NCBI GenBank assembly: GCA_013288565.1
Contig: JABDBP010000014.1
Span: forward strand, 1 to 41,174
From: Alphaproteobacteria bacterium
GTDB taxonomy: Bacteria; Pseudomonadota; Alphaproteobacteria; Rickettsiales; JABDBP01
Reading direction: 5' to 3'
Length of the DNA stretch: 41,174 bases
The notes beneath the pieces were generated by a model. The model was not told where the DNA came from, made no database searches, and saw nothing but the letters and a program-made list of their open reading frames with translations. Numbering within the stretch: the stretch's first letter is position 1; each line of letters opens with the position of its first letter. Position numbers and translations under genes: made by a program. Shown in pieces: positions 23,540 through 33,403 of the stretch.

Positions 23540-24226
23540 ATGCCAGTAACACCTGATTACCGCACCGGGCTCGAAAAACGGATTGATAAGCTGAGTAGAT
23601 CAATCAATGTTCTTCGTACCGATATCGAAGAAATGGAAGTGCCGGAACTTAAAGGGATTCTGGGCAGATATGCCGCCGCTTTCACCGGATTTTTCAGTTA
23701 TTGGGTTGCCGCTTCAAAAGAGGCGGTTAAAACCCCGCATGCGAAAAAATTGCTGGGCAAGAATCTTTTGGAGGAAATAGAAGGCAATCACCCTCAAATG
23801 CTCTTCGATTTTGTTAGATCCGCTGGAGTGCTTCCTGAAGCGAAAGATTTTCAAGATATTGATAAGGAAGTAAGGCACTTAAATAAGGTATTCGCAAGCC
23901 TCTCCCCTGTGAAGGCCGCCATCATTACCGCCGTTCTCGAGGCCACTGCAGTGGACGATATGAAATATCTCGCCGCCATTGCAAAGAAACTCGGTTCCAA
24001 AAATTTTACCTATACAACTGTTCATGGTGAGCTCGATTTAGAACATACAGAAGAATTACTGCAAGCGACAGAAAGTGAAATGCGGAATAGACACAGTAAA
24101 TTGCGGCGGGGTGGGATAGACCCTGAAAAAGAAATTAAACGGGATATCGCCACAGCAGTGAGCGCGGTCGGGCGATTGCTAAAAAAAATTATCAAACCTG
24201 GTTCGGAAATAGGAAGACGGGGGTAA
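23540..24226 (+). CDS. Haem-oxygenase-like diiron protein (HDO/TenA-like fold)
   Basis: This 228-aa all-helical protein carries the ligand pattern of haem-oxygenase-like diiron oxidases: NLLEEIEGNHPQM (Glu78/79, His84), Glu134 in AVLEATAVDD, and His162-x3-Asp166-x2-His169 in VHGELDLEH. The last pattern is that of CADD and related enzymes, which oxidise amino acids, fatty acids or their own side chains. The substrate is not predictable. It lies directly after the 50-aa ORF and a redoxin, a possible electron or peroxide partner, and its stop abuts the convergent argH stop. Family by motif, not by search. Confidence 0.68.
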   Translation: MPVTPDYRTGLEKRIDKLSRSINVLRTDIEEMEVPELKGILGRYAAAFTGFFSYWVAASKEAVKTPHAKKLLGKNLLEEIEGNHPQMLFDFVRSAGVLPEAKDFQDIDKEVRHLNKVFASLSPVKAAIITAVLEATAVDDMKYLAAIAKKLGSKNFTYTTVHGELDLEHTEELLQATESEMRNRHSKLRRGGIDPEKEIKRDIATAVSAVGRLLKKIIKPGSEIGRRG

Positions 24227-25627
24227 TCAGGTTTTTTTAGCCTGGATTATTGCCTTCCTCACCCCTTCCGGGCTAGTTCCACCATAGGAATTGCGGGATC
24301 TCACGGAATTTTCCATCGACAGAACTTTAAAGATTTCTGCGGAAATCTTAGGGGCTATTTTCTGCATTTCCTTGAGTGAAATTTCATCCAAACGACAATT
24401 TTTCTTCTCCGCCAGTGCCACAATTTTCCCGGTGATGTGATGCGCCTCACGGAACGGCAGGCCTAAGTTTTTCACCAGCCAGTCGGCCAAATCGGTCGCA
24501 GTTAAAAATCCAAGCGAGGCCGATTCCAGCATTTTTTTCTTATCCGCCGTGAAATCGGCGATCATTCCACTCATCGCCAGCACGCACAATTCCAGCGTCG
24601 CATCGGCCAAGAAAACCGGCTCTTTATCCTCCTGCATATCCTTGGAATAGGCCAGCGGCAGAGCTTTCATCGTGGTTAGAAGGGAGACAAGTGCGCCGTA
24701 GATCCGGCCGGTTTTTCCGCGCACCAGTTCGGCGGCGTCGGGGTTGCGTTTTTGCGGCATTATCGAGCTGCCGGTGGTGAATTTTTCTGATAATTTTATG
24801 AATCCGAATTGCGGTGACGACCAGATGATGATTTCCTCGGCCATACGCGATAAATGCATCGCGCAGATGCTGCCGAGCGCCAGATATTCCAGAGCGAAAT
24901 CGCGGTCGGAAACGGCGTCGAGCGAATTGGCCATAGGCCGGTCGAATCCGAGTTCTTTTGCGGTGAAATCGCGGTCGATCGGGAATGATGTTCCAGCCAG
25001 CGCCGCGCTGCCCAGCGGGCTTTCATTCATCCGCACCAGCGCATCTTTTATCCGCGAACGGTCGCGGGAAAACATCTCGAAATATGCCAACAAATGATGA
25101 CCCAAAGTTACCGGCTGTGCCGGTTGCAGATGGGTGAATCCCGGCATTATCGTTGCCGCATGTTCGCCCGCGCGTGCCAGAATATTTTTCTGCAACCCCG
25201 CGAGATTCTTATCGAGTTTCTTGAGCGCACTCCGCACCCATAGCTTAAAATCCGTCGCCACTTGGTCATTCCGTGAACGTGCCGTACGCAATTTTCCTGC
25301 AGCAGCGCCGATAATCTCTCCCAGCCGGTTTTCGATATTCATGTGAATATCCTCCAGCTCATCCCGGAAATTAAATCCGCCGGATTCAATTTCTTTTTTT
25401 ATTTTATCGAGTCCGCTTAAGATAGCGCTGCAATCCTTCTCCGAAATGATTTTCTGCCGCGCCAACATTTTCGCATGCGCCTTGGAGCCTTTTATATCCT
25501 CCGCGTATAATTTCCGGTCAAAACCAAGGGATTGGTTGATTTTTGCCAGTATCTCCGCTGGGCTTTCCGAATAATGCCCGCCGCGCATTTTGCCCTGCAT
25601 CTTGTCTAGTGATTTTTTCTTAGGCAT
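24227..25627 (-). CDS. argH: Argininosuccinate lyase
   Basis: ArgH splits argininosuccinate to arginine and fumarate. The 466-aa protein has [48 protein letters not shown], and the superfamily signature [20 protein letters not shown] with the catalytic Ser in the mobile loop. The C-terminus contains [14 protein letters not shown]. It is divergent from nadK with 18 bp between the start codons, so the two promoters must overlap the neighbouring coding ends. Confidence 0.97.
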   Translation of the reverse strand: MPKKKSLDKMQGKMRGGHYSESPAEILAKINQSLGFDRKLYAEDIKGSKAHAKMLARQKIISEKDCSAILSGLDKIKKEIESGGFNFRDELEDIHMNIENRLGEIIGAAAGKLRTARSRNDQVATDFKLWVRSALKKLDKNLAGLQKNILARAGEHAATIMPGFTHLQPAQPVTLGHHLLAYFEMFSRDRSRIKDALVRMNESPLGSAALAGTSFPIDRDFTAKELGFDRPMANSLDAVSDRDFALEYLALGSICAMHLSRMAEEIIIWSSPQFGFIKLSEKFTTGSSIMPQKRNPDAAELVRGKTGRIYGALVSLLTTMKALPLAYSKDMQEDKEPVFLADATLELCVLAMSGMIADFTADKKKMLESASLGFLTATDLADWLVKNLGLPFREAHHITGKIVALAEKKNCRLDEISLKEMQKIAPKISAEIFKVLSMENSVRSRNSYGGTSPEGVRKAIIQAKKT

Positions 25628-25645
25628 AAGCTATTATTGGCAAAT

Positions 25646-26428
25646 ATGCTTTATAATTCAATCGGAATAATCGCGGATGATACCAGGCGGGCGCAAAAAA
25701 CCCTCGGGGCGCTGGTCAGGCATTACGGCTATGCCAATCTGGCGAGCGGGAAAAAAGCCAAGCCGGATCTCATAATCGCGCTCGGCGGCGATGGGTTCAT
25801 GCTGCACAGCCTGCACAGTTACATGGAAAAAAATATCCCGATATATGGGATGAATTGCGGCACGGTGGGTTTTTTGATGAATGAATATAACCTGCACGGC
25901 CTGCCGGCGCGCATCGAAAAAGCTAAGGCAGCACACATTCATCCCTTAAAAATGCGGGCGCGGACGGTTGCCGGGAAAACCATAGAACTGCTTGCCATAA
26001 ACGAAGTTTCGGTCTTAAGGGAAACCAGGCAGGCCGCCAGAATCCGGATTAAAATCGACGGCGCGGTTCGCATGAAAGAAGTAGTATGCGACGGCATATT
26101 GGTCGCCACCCCAGCGGGCTCGACCGCATATAATCTATCGGCCGGTGGGCCGATTGTGCCGCTCGATTCACAGCTGCTGCCGCTAACACCGATAAGCCCG
26201 TTCCGCCCGCGGCGCTGGAAAGGCGCGCTGCTGCCGCATGAGGCGGTGGTAAAATTCGAGATATTGGAGGCAAAAAAACGCCCGGTTTCCGCGGTGGCGG
26301 ATTTTATCGAAGTACGTGACGTTGCTTCGGTTGAGGTGCGGGAGGATCGGTCGCGAAAAATCACCCTGCTGTTTGATTCTGAACATGCGCTGGAGGAACG
26401 GATAATCCGGGAGCAGTTCACGGGATGA
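25646..26428 (+). CDS. nadK: NAD kinase
   Basis: NAD kinase makes NADP from NAD. The protein is about 260 aa with [13 protein letters not shown] (GGDG nucleotide-binding), [47 protein letters not shown] and a C-terminal strand domain. I chose ATG 25646; a TTG at 25637 adds three codons. The last four bases (ATGA) overlap the start of the dolichol-kinase-like gene. Confidence 0.95.
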   Translation: MLYNSIGIIADDTRRAQKTLGALVRHYGYANLASGKKAKPDLIIALGGDGFMLHSLHSYMEKNIPIYGMNCGTVGFLMNEYNLHGLPARIEKAKAAHIHPLKMRARTVAGKTIELLAINEVSVLRETRQAARIRIKIDGAVRMKEVVCDGILVATPAGSTAYNLSAGGPIVPLDSQLLPLTPISPFRPRRWKGALLPHEAVVKFEILEAKKRPVSAVADFIEVRDVASVEVREDRSRKITLLFDSEHALEERIIREQFTG

Positions 26429-27036
26429 TAACCACGCCAGATCAAATCACCCTGAAACACGAGCTTTTTCGCAAACTCTTGCACCTGGCGTCGCTTGCCA
26501 TTCCGGCACTCTATGCGCTGACCGATGAAACGATTACGCTGTTGGTTTTGGTGCCAGTGACTTTCGTTATCCTAGCTGTCGATTTGCTAAAAAACCATAT
26601 CAAGGAATTGAACGCCGCGATTACCGGAATTTTTGGGCGGATGATGCGGTCGCATGAATATTTTGGGCTTACCGGCGCTAGTTATTTATTGCTGGCATCC
26701 TGCATAGTGATTGGGGTTTTTCCGAAAAACATCGCCATCACCGCCATGGCCGTCCCAGCAGTTGGCGACGTGATGGCGGGGTTGATCGGCCGCGTTTTCG
26801 GGCGGATAAGATTCTTCAGCAAAACGGTGGAAGGCACCCTGGCGTTCATATTTTCCGGTACGCTGGTGGTATATTTAATCATGAACATTTTCCAGTTGAG
26901 CCTATTGTTTTTCGTCACCGGGTTTGCCGCCACCTGCATCGCCGGGGTGGTGGAGGCAGCATCAAAATATCTGCACATCGACGATAATTTCTCAGTGCCG
27001 ATTTTTATCGGATTATTTATGGGGGTACTTTTATGA
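26425..27036 (+). CDS. Dolichol/phytol-kinase-like membrane protein
   Basis: This 203-aa polytopic protein has [13 protein letters not shown] at the start, [14 protein letters not shown] and the conserved [13 protein letters not shown], the pattern of CTP-dependent polyprenol, phytol or diacylglycerol kinases (SEC59/VTE5-like). It would phosphorylate a lipid alcohol in the inner membrane; the substrate is unknown. It overlaps nadK and leuD by four bases each, so the three are one translational unit. Confidence 0.85.
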   Translation: MITTPDQITLKHELFRKLLHLASLAIPALYALTDETITLLVLVPVTFVILAVDLLKNHIKELNAAITGIFGRMMRSHEYFGLTGASYLLLASCIVIGVFPKNIAITAMAVPAVGDVMAGLIGRVFGRIRFFSKTVEGTLAFIFSGTLVVYLIMNIFQLSLLFFVTGFAATCIAGVVEAASKYLHIDDNFSVPIFIGLFMGVLL

Positions 27037-27644
27037 TGCAATCATTCACCAAACTTTCCGGAGTTGCGGCACCGCTCATGATAGATAATGTCGATACCGA
27101 CATGATCATCCCAAAACAATTTCTGAAAACCATCAAGCGCACCGGCTTAAAGGAAGGGTTGTTTTACGAAATGCGGTACGACGTTTCCGGCAAAAAAATC
27201 GAGGATTTCGTGCTACACCGCGCACCTTATACAAATGCGGAAATCCTGGTTTCGGGCGCGAATTTCGGCTGCGGCTCGTCGCGCGAACATGCTCCATGGG
27301 CCCTGCTAGATTTCGGCATCCGCTGCGTCATCGCCGAAAGTTTTGCCGATATTTTTTATAATAATTGCTTCAAGAACGGCATATTGCCGGTGACATTGCC
27401 GAAAAGCCAAGTCGAGAGAATCCGAGAGGTTGCGGAATCGGTGCACCCGGAAATCCGTGTCGATCTCGAGAACCAACAGATTATCGCTGGCAATGAAATT
27501 TTCAAATTCGAGATCGACCCGTTCCGCAAGAATTGCCTGTTGAAAGGCCTGGACGATATCGGCTTGAGTCTGGAGAAAAAATCGAAGATAGACGCTTTCG
27601 AGAAAGGCCAGAAACAGCTCCAACCATGGCTTTACGCCGCTTAA
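27033..27644 (+). CDS. leuD: 3-isopropylmalate dehydratase small subunit
   Basis: LeuD, with LeuC, isomerises isopropylmalate in leucine synthesis. At 203 aa it is normal. Motifs: [36 protein letters not shown], and the [17 protein letters not shown] region. leuC is not in the window, although the two are often adjacent, so the genes are split here. It sits between a lipid-kinase-like gene and an RDD membrane protein. Confidence 0.96.
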   Translation: MMQSFTKLSGVAAPLMIDNVDTDMIIPKQFLKTIKRTGLKEGLFYEMRYDVSGKKIEDFVLHRAPYTNAEILVSGANFGCGSSREHAPWALLDFGIRCVIAESFADIFYNNCFKNGILPVTLPKSQVERIREVAESVHPEIRVDLENQQIIAGNEIFKFEIDPFRKNCLLKGLDDIGLSLEKKSKIDAFEKGQKQLQPWLYAA

Positions 27645-27647
27645 AGC

Positions 27648-28262
27648 ATGAGCTACAAAAACCTGAATCCGGGCGGCGTCGACCATCCCGACCAGAAAAA
27701 TCATGCGGGATTCTGTATCAGGCTTTTTGCCACCCTGGTCGATATTTCCATAATCTTTATCGTTGTCTCGATCCTGATTCCCTGGCTGGCTCCTTACCTG
27801 AAAGACTTCCTACCACACCAACTGCTGGCACTGGATAAAGATTTTCCGGAAGTTGTGGTTTACCTTCCGACCGCCGATTCACCGGTGATATTTGCGGTTT
27901 TATTACTGGCAGTGACTTTCCTATGCTATATCCTGCCTACCGGTGCGCGGATGCAGGGGACTATCGGCAAATGGCTGGTGGGGATTTATGTCGGCGATGT
28001 TTCGGGCAACCAGATTTCCCTGCCTGCCGCGTTCTTCCGGTTCTTGTGCTATGCCATTTCGCTGGCGCCTTTAGGTATTGGATTTTTTATAATAGCAATC
28101 GATGGAGAAAAAAGAGCGTTGCACGATATAATTTGCAAAACTCGGGTGTTTAAAGGAGCGCCCACGGCTGAGAACTGGATCGGCGCCGAAGACGATTACA
28201 TCAAGCTATATAGCCGAAAGGCGAAAGCCGCCGCCGGAAACAAAAAAACCGTCGGGTGGTGA
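27648..28262 (+). CDS. RDD family membrane protein
   Basis: The 204-aa protein has three or four transmembrane helices: AGFCIRLFATLVDISIIFIV (the RDD region), a second helix near 80-100 and a third with LCYAISLAPLGIGFFIIAI. The characteristic GKWLVGIYV and KRALHDIICKTRVF segments are present. Proposed roles for the family include small-solute or Na+/H+ transport; none can be assigned here. It starts three bases after leuD and converges with dprA. Confidence 0.88.
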   Translation: MSYKNLNPGGVDHPDQKNHAGFCIRLFATLVDISIIFIVVSILIPWLAPYLKDFLPHQLLALDKDFPEVVVYLPTADSPVIFAVLLLAVTFLCYILPTGARMQGTIGKWLVGIYVGDVSGNQISLPAAFFRFLCYAISLAPLGIGFFIIAIDGEKRALHDIICKTRVFKGAPTAENWIGAEDDYIKLYSRKAKAAAGNKKTVGW

Positions 28263-28264
28263 CT

Positions 28265-29404
28265 TCACCCACCTCCCACCAATGCCACCTTATTCCCAGT
28301 TGAACGCTGGATTTTTCCGGCAAGTTCCAGTTCTAGGATAACCGTCATGACGATGCCGACCGGTAATGCAGTTGCACGGATTATGTCGTCGACCGCTGTC
28401 GGCGCATGGCTTAAAATTTCCACCACTTTCCCACGCGCATCCTCGACCGCCGCCACACTCGGCAACAGGGTTGACAGCAAAATGAACGATGGTTCCGGCT
28501 TTTCGGCGAAAAGTCCCGGTCGCTGGCTTTTCAAGGCCTGGATAATATCCGCCGCGGATTCCACCAGACCAGCGCCCTCCTTTATTAATTTATTTGGGCC
28601 GTGGCAGCGCGGATCGGCCGGATGCCCGGGAACCGCGAACACCTCGCGCCCCTGCTCAAGCGCGAGCCGGGCAGTAATCAGTGAGCCGGATTTCATCGCC
28701 GCCTCGACAATTACGGTGCCAAGAGTCATCCCGGAAATTATGCGGTTGCGCTGCGGGAAATTCTTCGGCTGCGGCGCCGCGCCGAACGCCAGTTCAGAAA
28801 TTATCGCGCCTTTTTCTGCGATTTCATCGTATAATTTTTCGTTCTCTTTCGGATAGACGTTATCGATGCCACCGGCGATGACGGCAACCGTCCCGGTTTC
28901 CACCGCCGCCCGATGCGCTGACGTATCAATCCCCCGTGCCAGCCCGGAAATAACAATATATCCTTCCCGGCCCAAATCTCCGGCCAGTTTCGATGCGAAA
29001 TGGCAGCCGTTCAACGATGCATTCCTGGCACCGACCACCGCGACCGCATCCCTATTCAATAATTCCAAATTCCCGCGCACGGTTATAACCGGCGGCGGAT
29101 CGCCGATTTCCTTCAGCAATTTTGGATATGATTTATCATTGAGCGTGATTATCGTCGCCCCGATTTTCCCCACCTCAGCCATTTCCTTTTCCGCATCGGC
29201 GCGGCTTAAGATTTTTATCGCTTTCTTGCCGCCGCGTTTTGCCAGCTCCGGCATGGCTTCAAGCACGCTCCCCACCGAGCCGTAAAATCCGATCAAATCG
29301 AAAAACGTTTTTGGCCCAACATTTTCCGAGCGGGTGAGCCTGAGCCAATCGAGCGTTTCGTTATTTTCTGGCAAATTAGCAACACGGGCGGTTTTGAAAA
29401 TCAT
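28265..29404 (-). CDS. dprA: DNA-processing protein DprA
   Basis: DprA loads RecA on incoming single-stranded DNA in natural transformation. This 379-aa protein has a SAM-like N-terminus, then the Rossmann core: VAVVGARNASLNGCHFA, YIVISGLARGIDTSAHRAA, AVIAGGIDNVYPKEN, SELAFG, FPQRNRIISGMTLGTVIVEA, and AVPGHPADPRCHGPNKLIKEGA. A winged-helix-like C-terminus (DIIRATALPVGIVMTVILEL) follows. It overlaps plsY by four bases. Confidence 0.96.
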   Translation of the reverse strand: MIFKTARVANLPENNETLDWLRLTRSENVGPKTFFDLIGFYGSVGSVLEAMPELAKRGGKKAIKILSRADAEKEMAEVGKIGATIITLNDKSYPKLLKEIGDPPPVITVRGNLELLNRDAVAVVGARNASLNGCHFASKLAGDLGREGYIVISGLARGIDTSAHRAAVETGTVAVIAGGIDNVYPKENEKLYDEIAEKGAIISELAFGAAPQPKNFPQRNRIISGMTLGTVIVEAAMKSGSLITARLALEQGREVFAVPGHPADPRCHGPNKLIKEGAGLVESAADIIQALKSQRPGLFAEKPEPSFILLSTLLPSVAAVEDARGKVVEILSHAPTAVDDIIRATALPVGIVMTVILELELAGKIQRSTGNKVALVGGG

Positions 29405-29979
29405 AATTTTCCTTCCTCGCCTTTCAATATTCGGCGGATATTTTCATGATGCCTGGCGATTACCAACGCGCTTAAAATGAAGCAAAAGGCGGTAAATTTC
29501 CCGCCTGCAACAAAAAACGAAAAGAACGGCGCCATAATGAACGCCATTATCGCGGCAATCGAAGAAATACGGGTTTTCCAGAAAAATATCAACCACAGCA
29601 CAGCCGAGTAAACCCCGACCGGCCAACTTAGGGCTAGCATTACCGCCAGCCCTGTTGCCACGCCCTTGCCACCTTTGAATTTTGCAAATAGCGGGAAAAT
29701 ATGCCCGAGAACCACCGCGAAACCGCACATCAGCGCCGCGTCGTAAGGCAGGTAAATTTTTGCCAATAAAACCGGGATGAAGCCTTTCAGAAAATCCAGC
29801 GCCAGGACTATACCGCCTAGTTTCCTGCCACCTATTCTGGCGACGTTGGTGGCGCCGATATTGCCCGAGCCTTTGTCACGTAAATTACCAATTCCCGCAA
29901 TTTTCGCCACCGCCGGCCCGAAAACCACCGAGCCGATCAGATAGCATAGGATAATGGATGAAATACCCGTAACATGCAT
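29401..29979 (-). CDS. plsY: Glycerol-3-phosphate acyltransferase PlsY
   Basis: PlsY transfers acyl from acyl-phosphate to glycerol-3-phosphate, the first step of phospholipid synthesis. Hydrophobic with about five helices; motifs SGNIGATNVAR (motif 1), FAKFKGGKGVATGLAVML (motif 2) and a C-terminal ARHHENIRRILKGEE (motif 3). I chose ATG 29979 (MHVTGISSIILCYLIGSVVFG) to match the family. A TTG at 30015 extends it by 12 codons to the ffh stop. It is part of an ffh-plsY-dprA run with overlapping ends. Confidence 0.93.
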   Translation of the reverse strand: MHVTGISSIILCYLIGSVVFGPAVAKIAGIGNLRDKGSGNIGATNVARIGGRKLGGIVLALDFLKGFIPVLLAKIYLPYDAALMCGFAVVLGHIFPLFAKFKGGKGVATGLAVMLALSWPVGVYSAVLWLIFFWKTRISSIAAIMAFIMAPFFSFFVAGGKFTAFCFILSALVIARHHENIRRILKGEEGKL

Positions 29980-30011
29980 GGCCGGAAGGTTATCAGCCCG
30001 GAAATGCAAGG

Positions 30012-31364
30012 TCAAGATTGGCTAAGCATTCCGGCTAGCCCACTGCGCATCAACTGGCTTTTATCCATGCGGGAGAATTTTTTCATCATCCCGCTCATTT
30101 GTTGATGTTGCTTAATGAGCCGGTTTATTTCCGGGATGGTGGTGCCGGAACCCGCTGCAATCCGGTGCTTGCGCGAGGCATTTAAGAGTTTCGGCCAGCG
30201 GCGCTCTTTTCTGGTCATCGAATTTATTATCGCCAATTGCCGATCGATGATTTTTTCGTCGACGCCCGCCGCATCGATTTGTTTTTTTATTTTTCCGATG
30301 CCAGGAATGAGATTCATCATGCTCGATAATCCGCCCATTTTGCGGAGTTTCTTTATCTGGTCGGCTAGGTCTTCAAAATCGAATTCGCCTTTTTTTAACC
30401 GTCTCTCCATTTTTTCTACATCAGCGGAATCAGCAGCGTCCGCCGCTTTTTCCACTAGCGAAATGATGTCGCCCATGCCGAGGATCCGTGATGCGGCACG
30501 CTCCAGGTGGAATTCTTCCAGGTCGCTCAATTTTTCGCCCGTTCCTACGAATTTTATTGGCCTTCCGGTCACGGCTTTCATGCTGAGTGCCGCGCCGCCT
30601 CTGCTGTCGCCATCCATCCGCGTCAGCACGATGCCAGTGATGCCGATTGCTTCATTAAACTGGCGGGCGATATTGGCAGCGTCCTGCCCGGTCATGCTGT
30701 CCGCCACCAGTAGGGTTTCCGCCGGGTTGGCCATTTCCTTTACCCGTTTTAATTCCTCCAACATTTCCGCATCGATATGCAATCTTCCGGCACTGTCTAG
30801 GAGCAGAATGTCGAATCCGCCAACCCGCGCTTCTCGGAGGGCGCGCTCGGTTATGGCGATCGGTTTTTCGCCGGAGATTATCGGAAGCGCTGCGATGCCG
30901 GCTTTTTTCGCCAATATTTCCAACTGTTCTTGCGCGGCGGGGCGGTAAATATCGAGCGACGCGGCAAGGATTTTTCTATGCTGCTTCTCTTTCAATTGCA
31001 GCGCAAGTTTTCCAGTAGTCGTGGTTTTGCCCGAGCCTTGTAACCCGGCCATCAAAATAACAGCAGGCGGTGCAACAGCAAGATTCAGCGGCGAGAAATT
31101 TTCGCCGAGTGCCAGAGCCAACTCGTCATGGACGATTTTTACCACCATCTGCGCCGGGGAAACGCTCCGCACCACTTCCTGCCCCGACGCTTTTTCCCGA
31201 ATTTTTTCGATGAAATTTTTTGCGACTGAAAGCACGACATCGGCCTCAAGCAGTGCGACCCGCACTTCGCGCAGCGCGGCACTCAGGTCGTCATTGCTGA
31301 TTATCCCCCGGCCTTTCAGCTTATCCAGAATTTTGCTGAGGTTATTGGATAGGCTTTCAAACAT
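30012..31364 (-). CDS. ffh: Signal recognition particle protein Ffh
   Basis: The SRP54 homologue that targets nascent inner-membrane proteins. The 450-aa protein has the N domain, then the G domain with GLQGSGKTTTTGKLAL (P-loop), DIYRPAAQEQL, LLLDSAGRLHID, and TRMDGDSRGGAALSM. The Met-rich M domain follows (GGLSSMMNLIPGIGKI, then MTRKERRWPKLLNASRKHRIAAGSGT, which binds 4.5S RNA). Two bases separate its start from the CDF transporter gene. Confidence 0.97.
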   Translation of the reverse strand: MFESLSNNLSKILDKLKGRGIISNDDLSAALREVRVALLEADVVLSVAKNFIEKIREKASGQEVVRSVSPAQMVVKIVHDELALALGENFSPLNLAVAPPAVILMAGLQGSGKTTTTGKLALQLKEKQHRKILAASLDIYRPAAQEQLEILAKKAGIAALPIISGEKPIAITERALREARVGGFDILLLDSAGRLHIDAEMLEELKRVKEMANPAETLLVADSMTGQDAANIARQFNEAIGITGIVLTRMDGDSRGGAALSMKAVTGRPIKFVGTGEKLSDLEEFHLERAASRILGMGDIISLVEKAADAADSADVEKMERRLKKGEFDFEDLADQIKKLRKMGGLSSMMNLIPGIGKIKKQIDAAGVDEKIIDRQLAIINSMTRKERRWPKLLNASRKHRIAAGSGTTIPEINRLIKQHQQMSGMMKKFSRMDKSQLMRSGLAGMLSQS

Positions 31365-31366
31365 TG

Positions 31367-32266
31367 TCAGGCGACTTCCGATTTCCGGTTTTCCCCCCGA
31401 ACCGGGTCTTGGTGAATCAACACTTCCGAGCGCGGGAATGCCGTCTCGATTTTTTTCTCCAGATCATCGCTGATATGATGCGCTTCTTCAAGCCGCATGT
31501 CGCCGTCGAGTTCAAGATGAAACTGGATGAACGAATTAACGCCGGAGATGCGGGTGCGGAGATCGTGCATCCCAGCCACACCGGAATGGGCAAGAACCAT
31601 GTCGCGGATTTTCGCGCGTTCGGCGTCACTCATTTCCTCGTCCATCAAATGGCTGAAAGGCTTGGCGGCGATCCGCACCGCACCGGACATTATGTATAGT
31701 GCCGCGCCAATGCCGAAAATCGAATCGGCCAGTTGAGTATGTAAAAATTTGGTTATCAGCAGCGATCCGGCCACTACCAGATTGATGATTATGTCGGTGA
31801 AATAATGGTAAGCGTCGGCATCCACCAGGTTTGAGCCGGTTTTTTTCACCACGCGGCGCTGGAAAATAATCAGGAAAACCGTGATGAAGCTGCAAAACAG
31901 CATCACCGCGATTCCGACGAACTCATTATCCACGATGTGCGGATGGATGAACCGGTCAATCGCTTCAGTAATCACGAAAAGCCCGGAAGCGAAAATAAAG
32001 GAAGCTTGGCCGATACTGGCGATATCCTCGGCCTTGCCGTGGCCGAACCGGTGCTCATGATCCGGCGGCTGCAGCGCGTAGCGGATTGCCAGCATATTTA
32101 TCGTAGCGGAAAGAACGTCTAGCCCCGAATCGACGAGCGACGCCAGCACCACCACCGAATTGGTCTGCCACCAGCTTATGGCTTTCACCGTGACGATCAG
32201 AACCGCCATCGCCAGCGAAAAATAAGTTGCCTTCTTCATCAATGCGGCATGGGTGGGTTCTTGCAT
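31367..32266 (-). CDS. Cation diffusion facilitator (FieF-like)
   Basis: This 299-aa protein has five or six transmembrane helices and a cytoplasmic C-terminal domain. Metal-site residues are DSGLD (Asp-x3-Asp) and YHYFTD (His-x3-Asp); HRFGHGKAEDIA is the family signature. It would export Zn2+, Fe2+ or Cd2+ against protons. The C-terminal domain has His/Asp residues typical of the dimerisation zinc sites. Just upstream of ffh, probably co-transcribed. Confidence 0.93.
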   Translation of the reverse strand: MQEPTHAALMKKATYFSLAMAVLIVTVKAISWWQTNSVVVLASLVDSGLDVLSATINMLAIRYALQPPDHEHRFGHGKAEDIASIGQASFIFASGLFVITEAIDRFIHPHIVDNEFVGIAVMLFCSFITVFLIIFQRRVVKKTGSNLVDADAYHYFTDIIINLVVAGSLLITKFLHTQLADSIFGIGAALYIMSGAVRIAAKPFSHLMDEEMSDAERAKIRDMVLAHSGVAGMHDLRTRISGVNSFIQFHLELDGDMRLEEAHHISDDLEKKIETAFPRSEVLIHQDPVRGENRKSEVA

Positions 32267-32370
32267 CGTTTAAGATTAGATAAACCGGCGGATAGGGGCA
32301 AGAGGGAAATATTCAGCGGCCGCGCAGGCAGGGATTTCGGCTGGGGGAGGATTTCAAATGCTAACAGTGA

Positions 32371-32823
32371 CTAGGAACTGCCCCCAAACTCCAGCATCGC
32401 CCTGATATTAGGCGCAGCGTGGAACCGAATGCTCCCGGAAATATGGGCGGCGCGGCCTTCGCGGCGCCGGTCATCCTCAAGGAGCCGGAAGGTTTCTTCA
32501 TGTACTTTCACCACCAGGTCTATCACCGAATCCCCCCGGCGCTTAAGCTGCTCCGGGCTGAAAGCACCGCTGGCGATAAGATCGGAAAGCATTAGTTTCC
32601 GCACCTCTTTTTCTCGGGCACGGAGTTCAGCGCGGGTGAGTTTATGGTCGGAATTTATCTCCTCCGAAGAATAAAAATAAAGCGATCCGCCAGCAATTTT
32701 ACCCGCCGGCTCACGCCATTTTATTTTGTGTTTTCCCTGCATCTTGCTTGGCTTGCCGGTTCCTATTTCGATTTTTTTAATAATTTCGCAGAAGTCTTTC
32801 AGGCCAATTTCATCTTTTCGCAT
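32371..32823 (-). CDS. Uncharacterised 150-aa protein under a CtrA box
   Basis: Soluble, charged, mostly helical protein with KIKWREPAGKIAGGSLYFYSS, EINSDHKLTRAELRAREKEV and SDLIASGAFSPEQLKRRGDSV. It ends in a short strand region (SIRFHAAPNIRAMLEFGGSS). I recognise no family. AAAGGGAGA lies about ten bases upstream of ATG. Its promoter carries the third CtrA box of the window, in the 78 bp after tadA, so it is expected to be cell-cycle controlled. Confidence 0.72.
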   Translation of the reverse strand: MRKDEIGLKDFCEIIKKIEIGTGKPSKMQGKHKIKWREPAGKIAGGSLYFYSSEEINSDHKLTRAELRAREKEVRKLMLSDLIASGAFSPEQLKRRGDSVIDLVVKVHEETFRLLEDDRRREGRAAHISGSIRFHAAPNIRAMLEFGGSS

Positions 32824-32852
32824 TTTTTCTCATTTCTCCCTTTTTCAACTCC

Positions 32853-32885
32853 ATTATAAACCAGGAATGGTTAAGAAATCGTTAA
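32853..32885 (-). promoter_or_regulatory. CtrA box and -10 element of the 32371-32823 gene
   Basis: On the minus strand TTAA (32885-32882), seven bases, TTAACC (32874-32869 region), then TATAAT at 32858-32853. The first TTAA is 27 bases before the -10, against 26 at the other two sites. Predicted leader about 20-25 nt. Confidence 0.72.
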
Positions 32886-32901
32886 GGCCGCGTCATTTCT
32901 G

Positions 32902-33366
32902 CTAACCCATTCTTTTTTCAAGGAAAAATCTTTTCAATAATTCCCCTGATTCGGCCGCGCCTATGCCGCCATAGATTTCCGGCTGGTGATGGCAGGAGGA
33001 AGAGGAAAAAATGCGCGGGCCGTTTTCCACCCCACCACCCTTTTCGTCATGCGCGCCGAAATATAGCCGCCTAATACGGGCGAAAGATATGGCAGCCGCA
33101 CACATCGGGCAAGGCTCCAGAGTCACGTATAAGTCGCAATCCGGTAAACGCGCCAGACCTTTTTTCCGGCAGGCCTCCTGTATCACCAGCATTTCCGCAT
33201 GGGCGGTTGGATCGGATAACTCCTTAGGTCGGTTTCCGGCAAAGGCTATGACTTCATCCGTCCGCCAATCGACCAGCGCTGCTCCGACCGGAACTTCGTC
33301 CCGCTGAAAAGCTTTTCTCGCCTCGGCTAGCGCCATCTGCATATGGGTGTTATCGGATAGGCTCAT
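32902..33366 (-). CDS. tadA: tRNA-specific adenosine deaminase
   Basis: TadA makes inosine-34 in tRNA-Arg(ACG). The 154-aa protein has the zinc and catalytic motif TAHAEM (His, Glu) and EPCPMCAAAI (two Cys), with the RIRRLYFGA strand that follows. N-terminal MQMALAEARKAFQRDEVPVG is typical. It is the essential core gene of this stretch. Confidence 0.95.
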   Translation of the reverse strand: MSLSDNTHMQMALAEARKAFQRDEVPVGAALVDWRTDEVIAFAGNRPKELSDPTAHAEMLVIQEACRKKGLARLPDCDLYVTLEPCPMCAAAISFARIRRLYFGAHDEKGGGVENGPRIFSSSSCHHQPEIYGGIGAAESGELLKRFFLEKRMG

Positions 33367-33403
33367 AACTGATTATTATGAGCCTTTTAGATGTTATCAA
33401 TTA

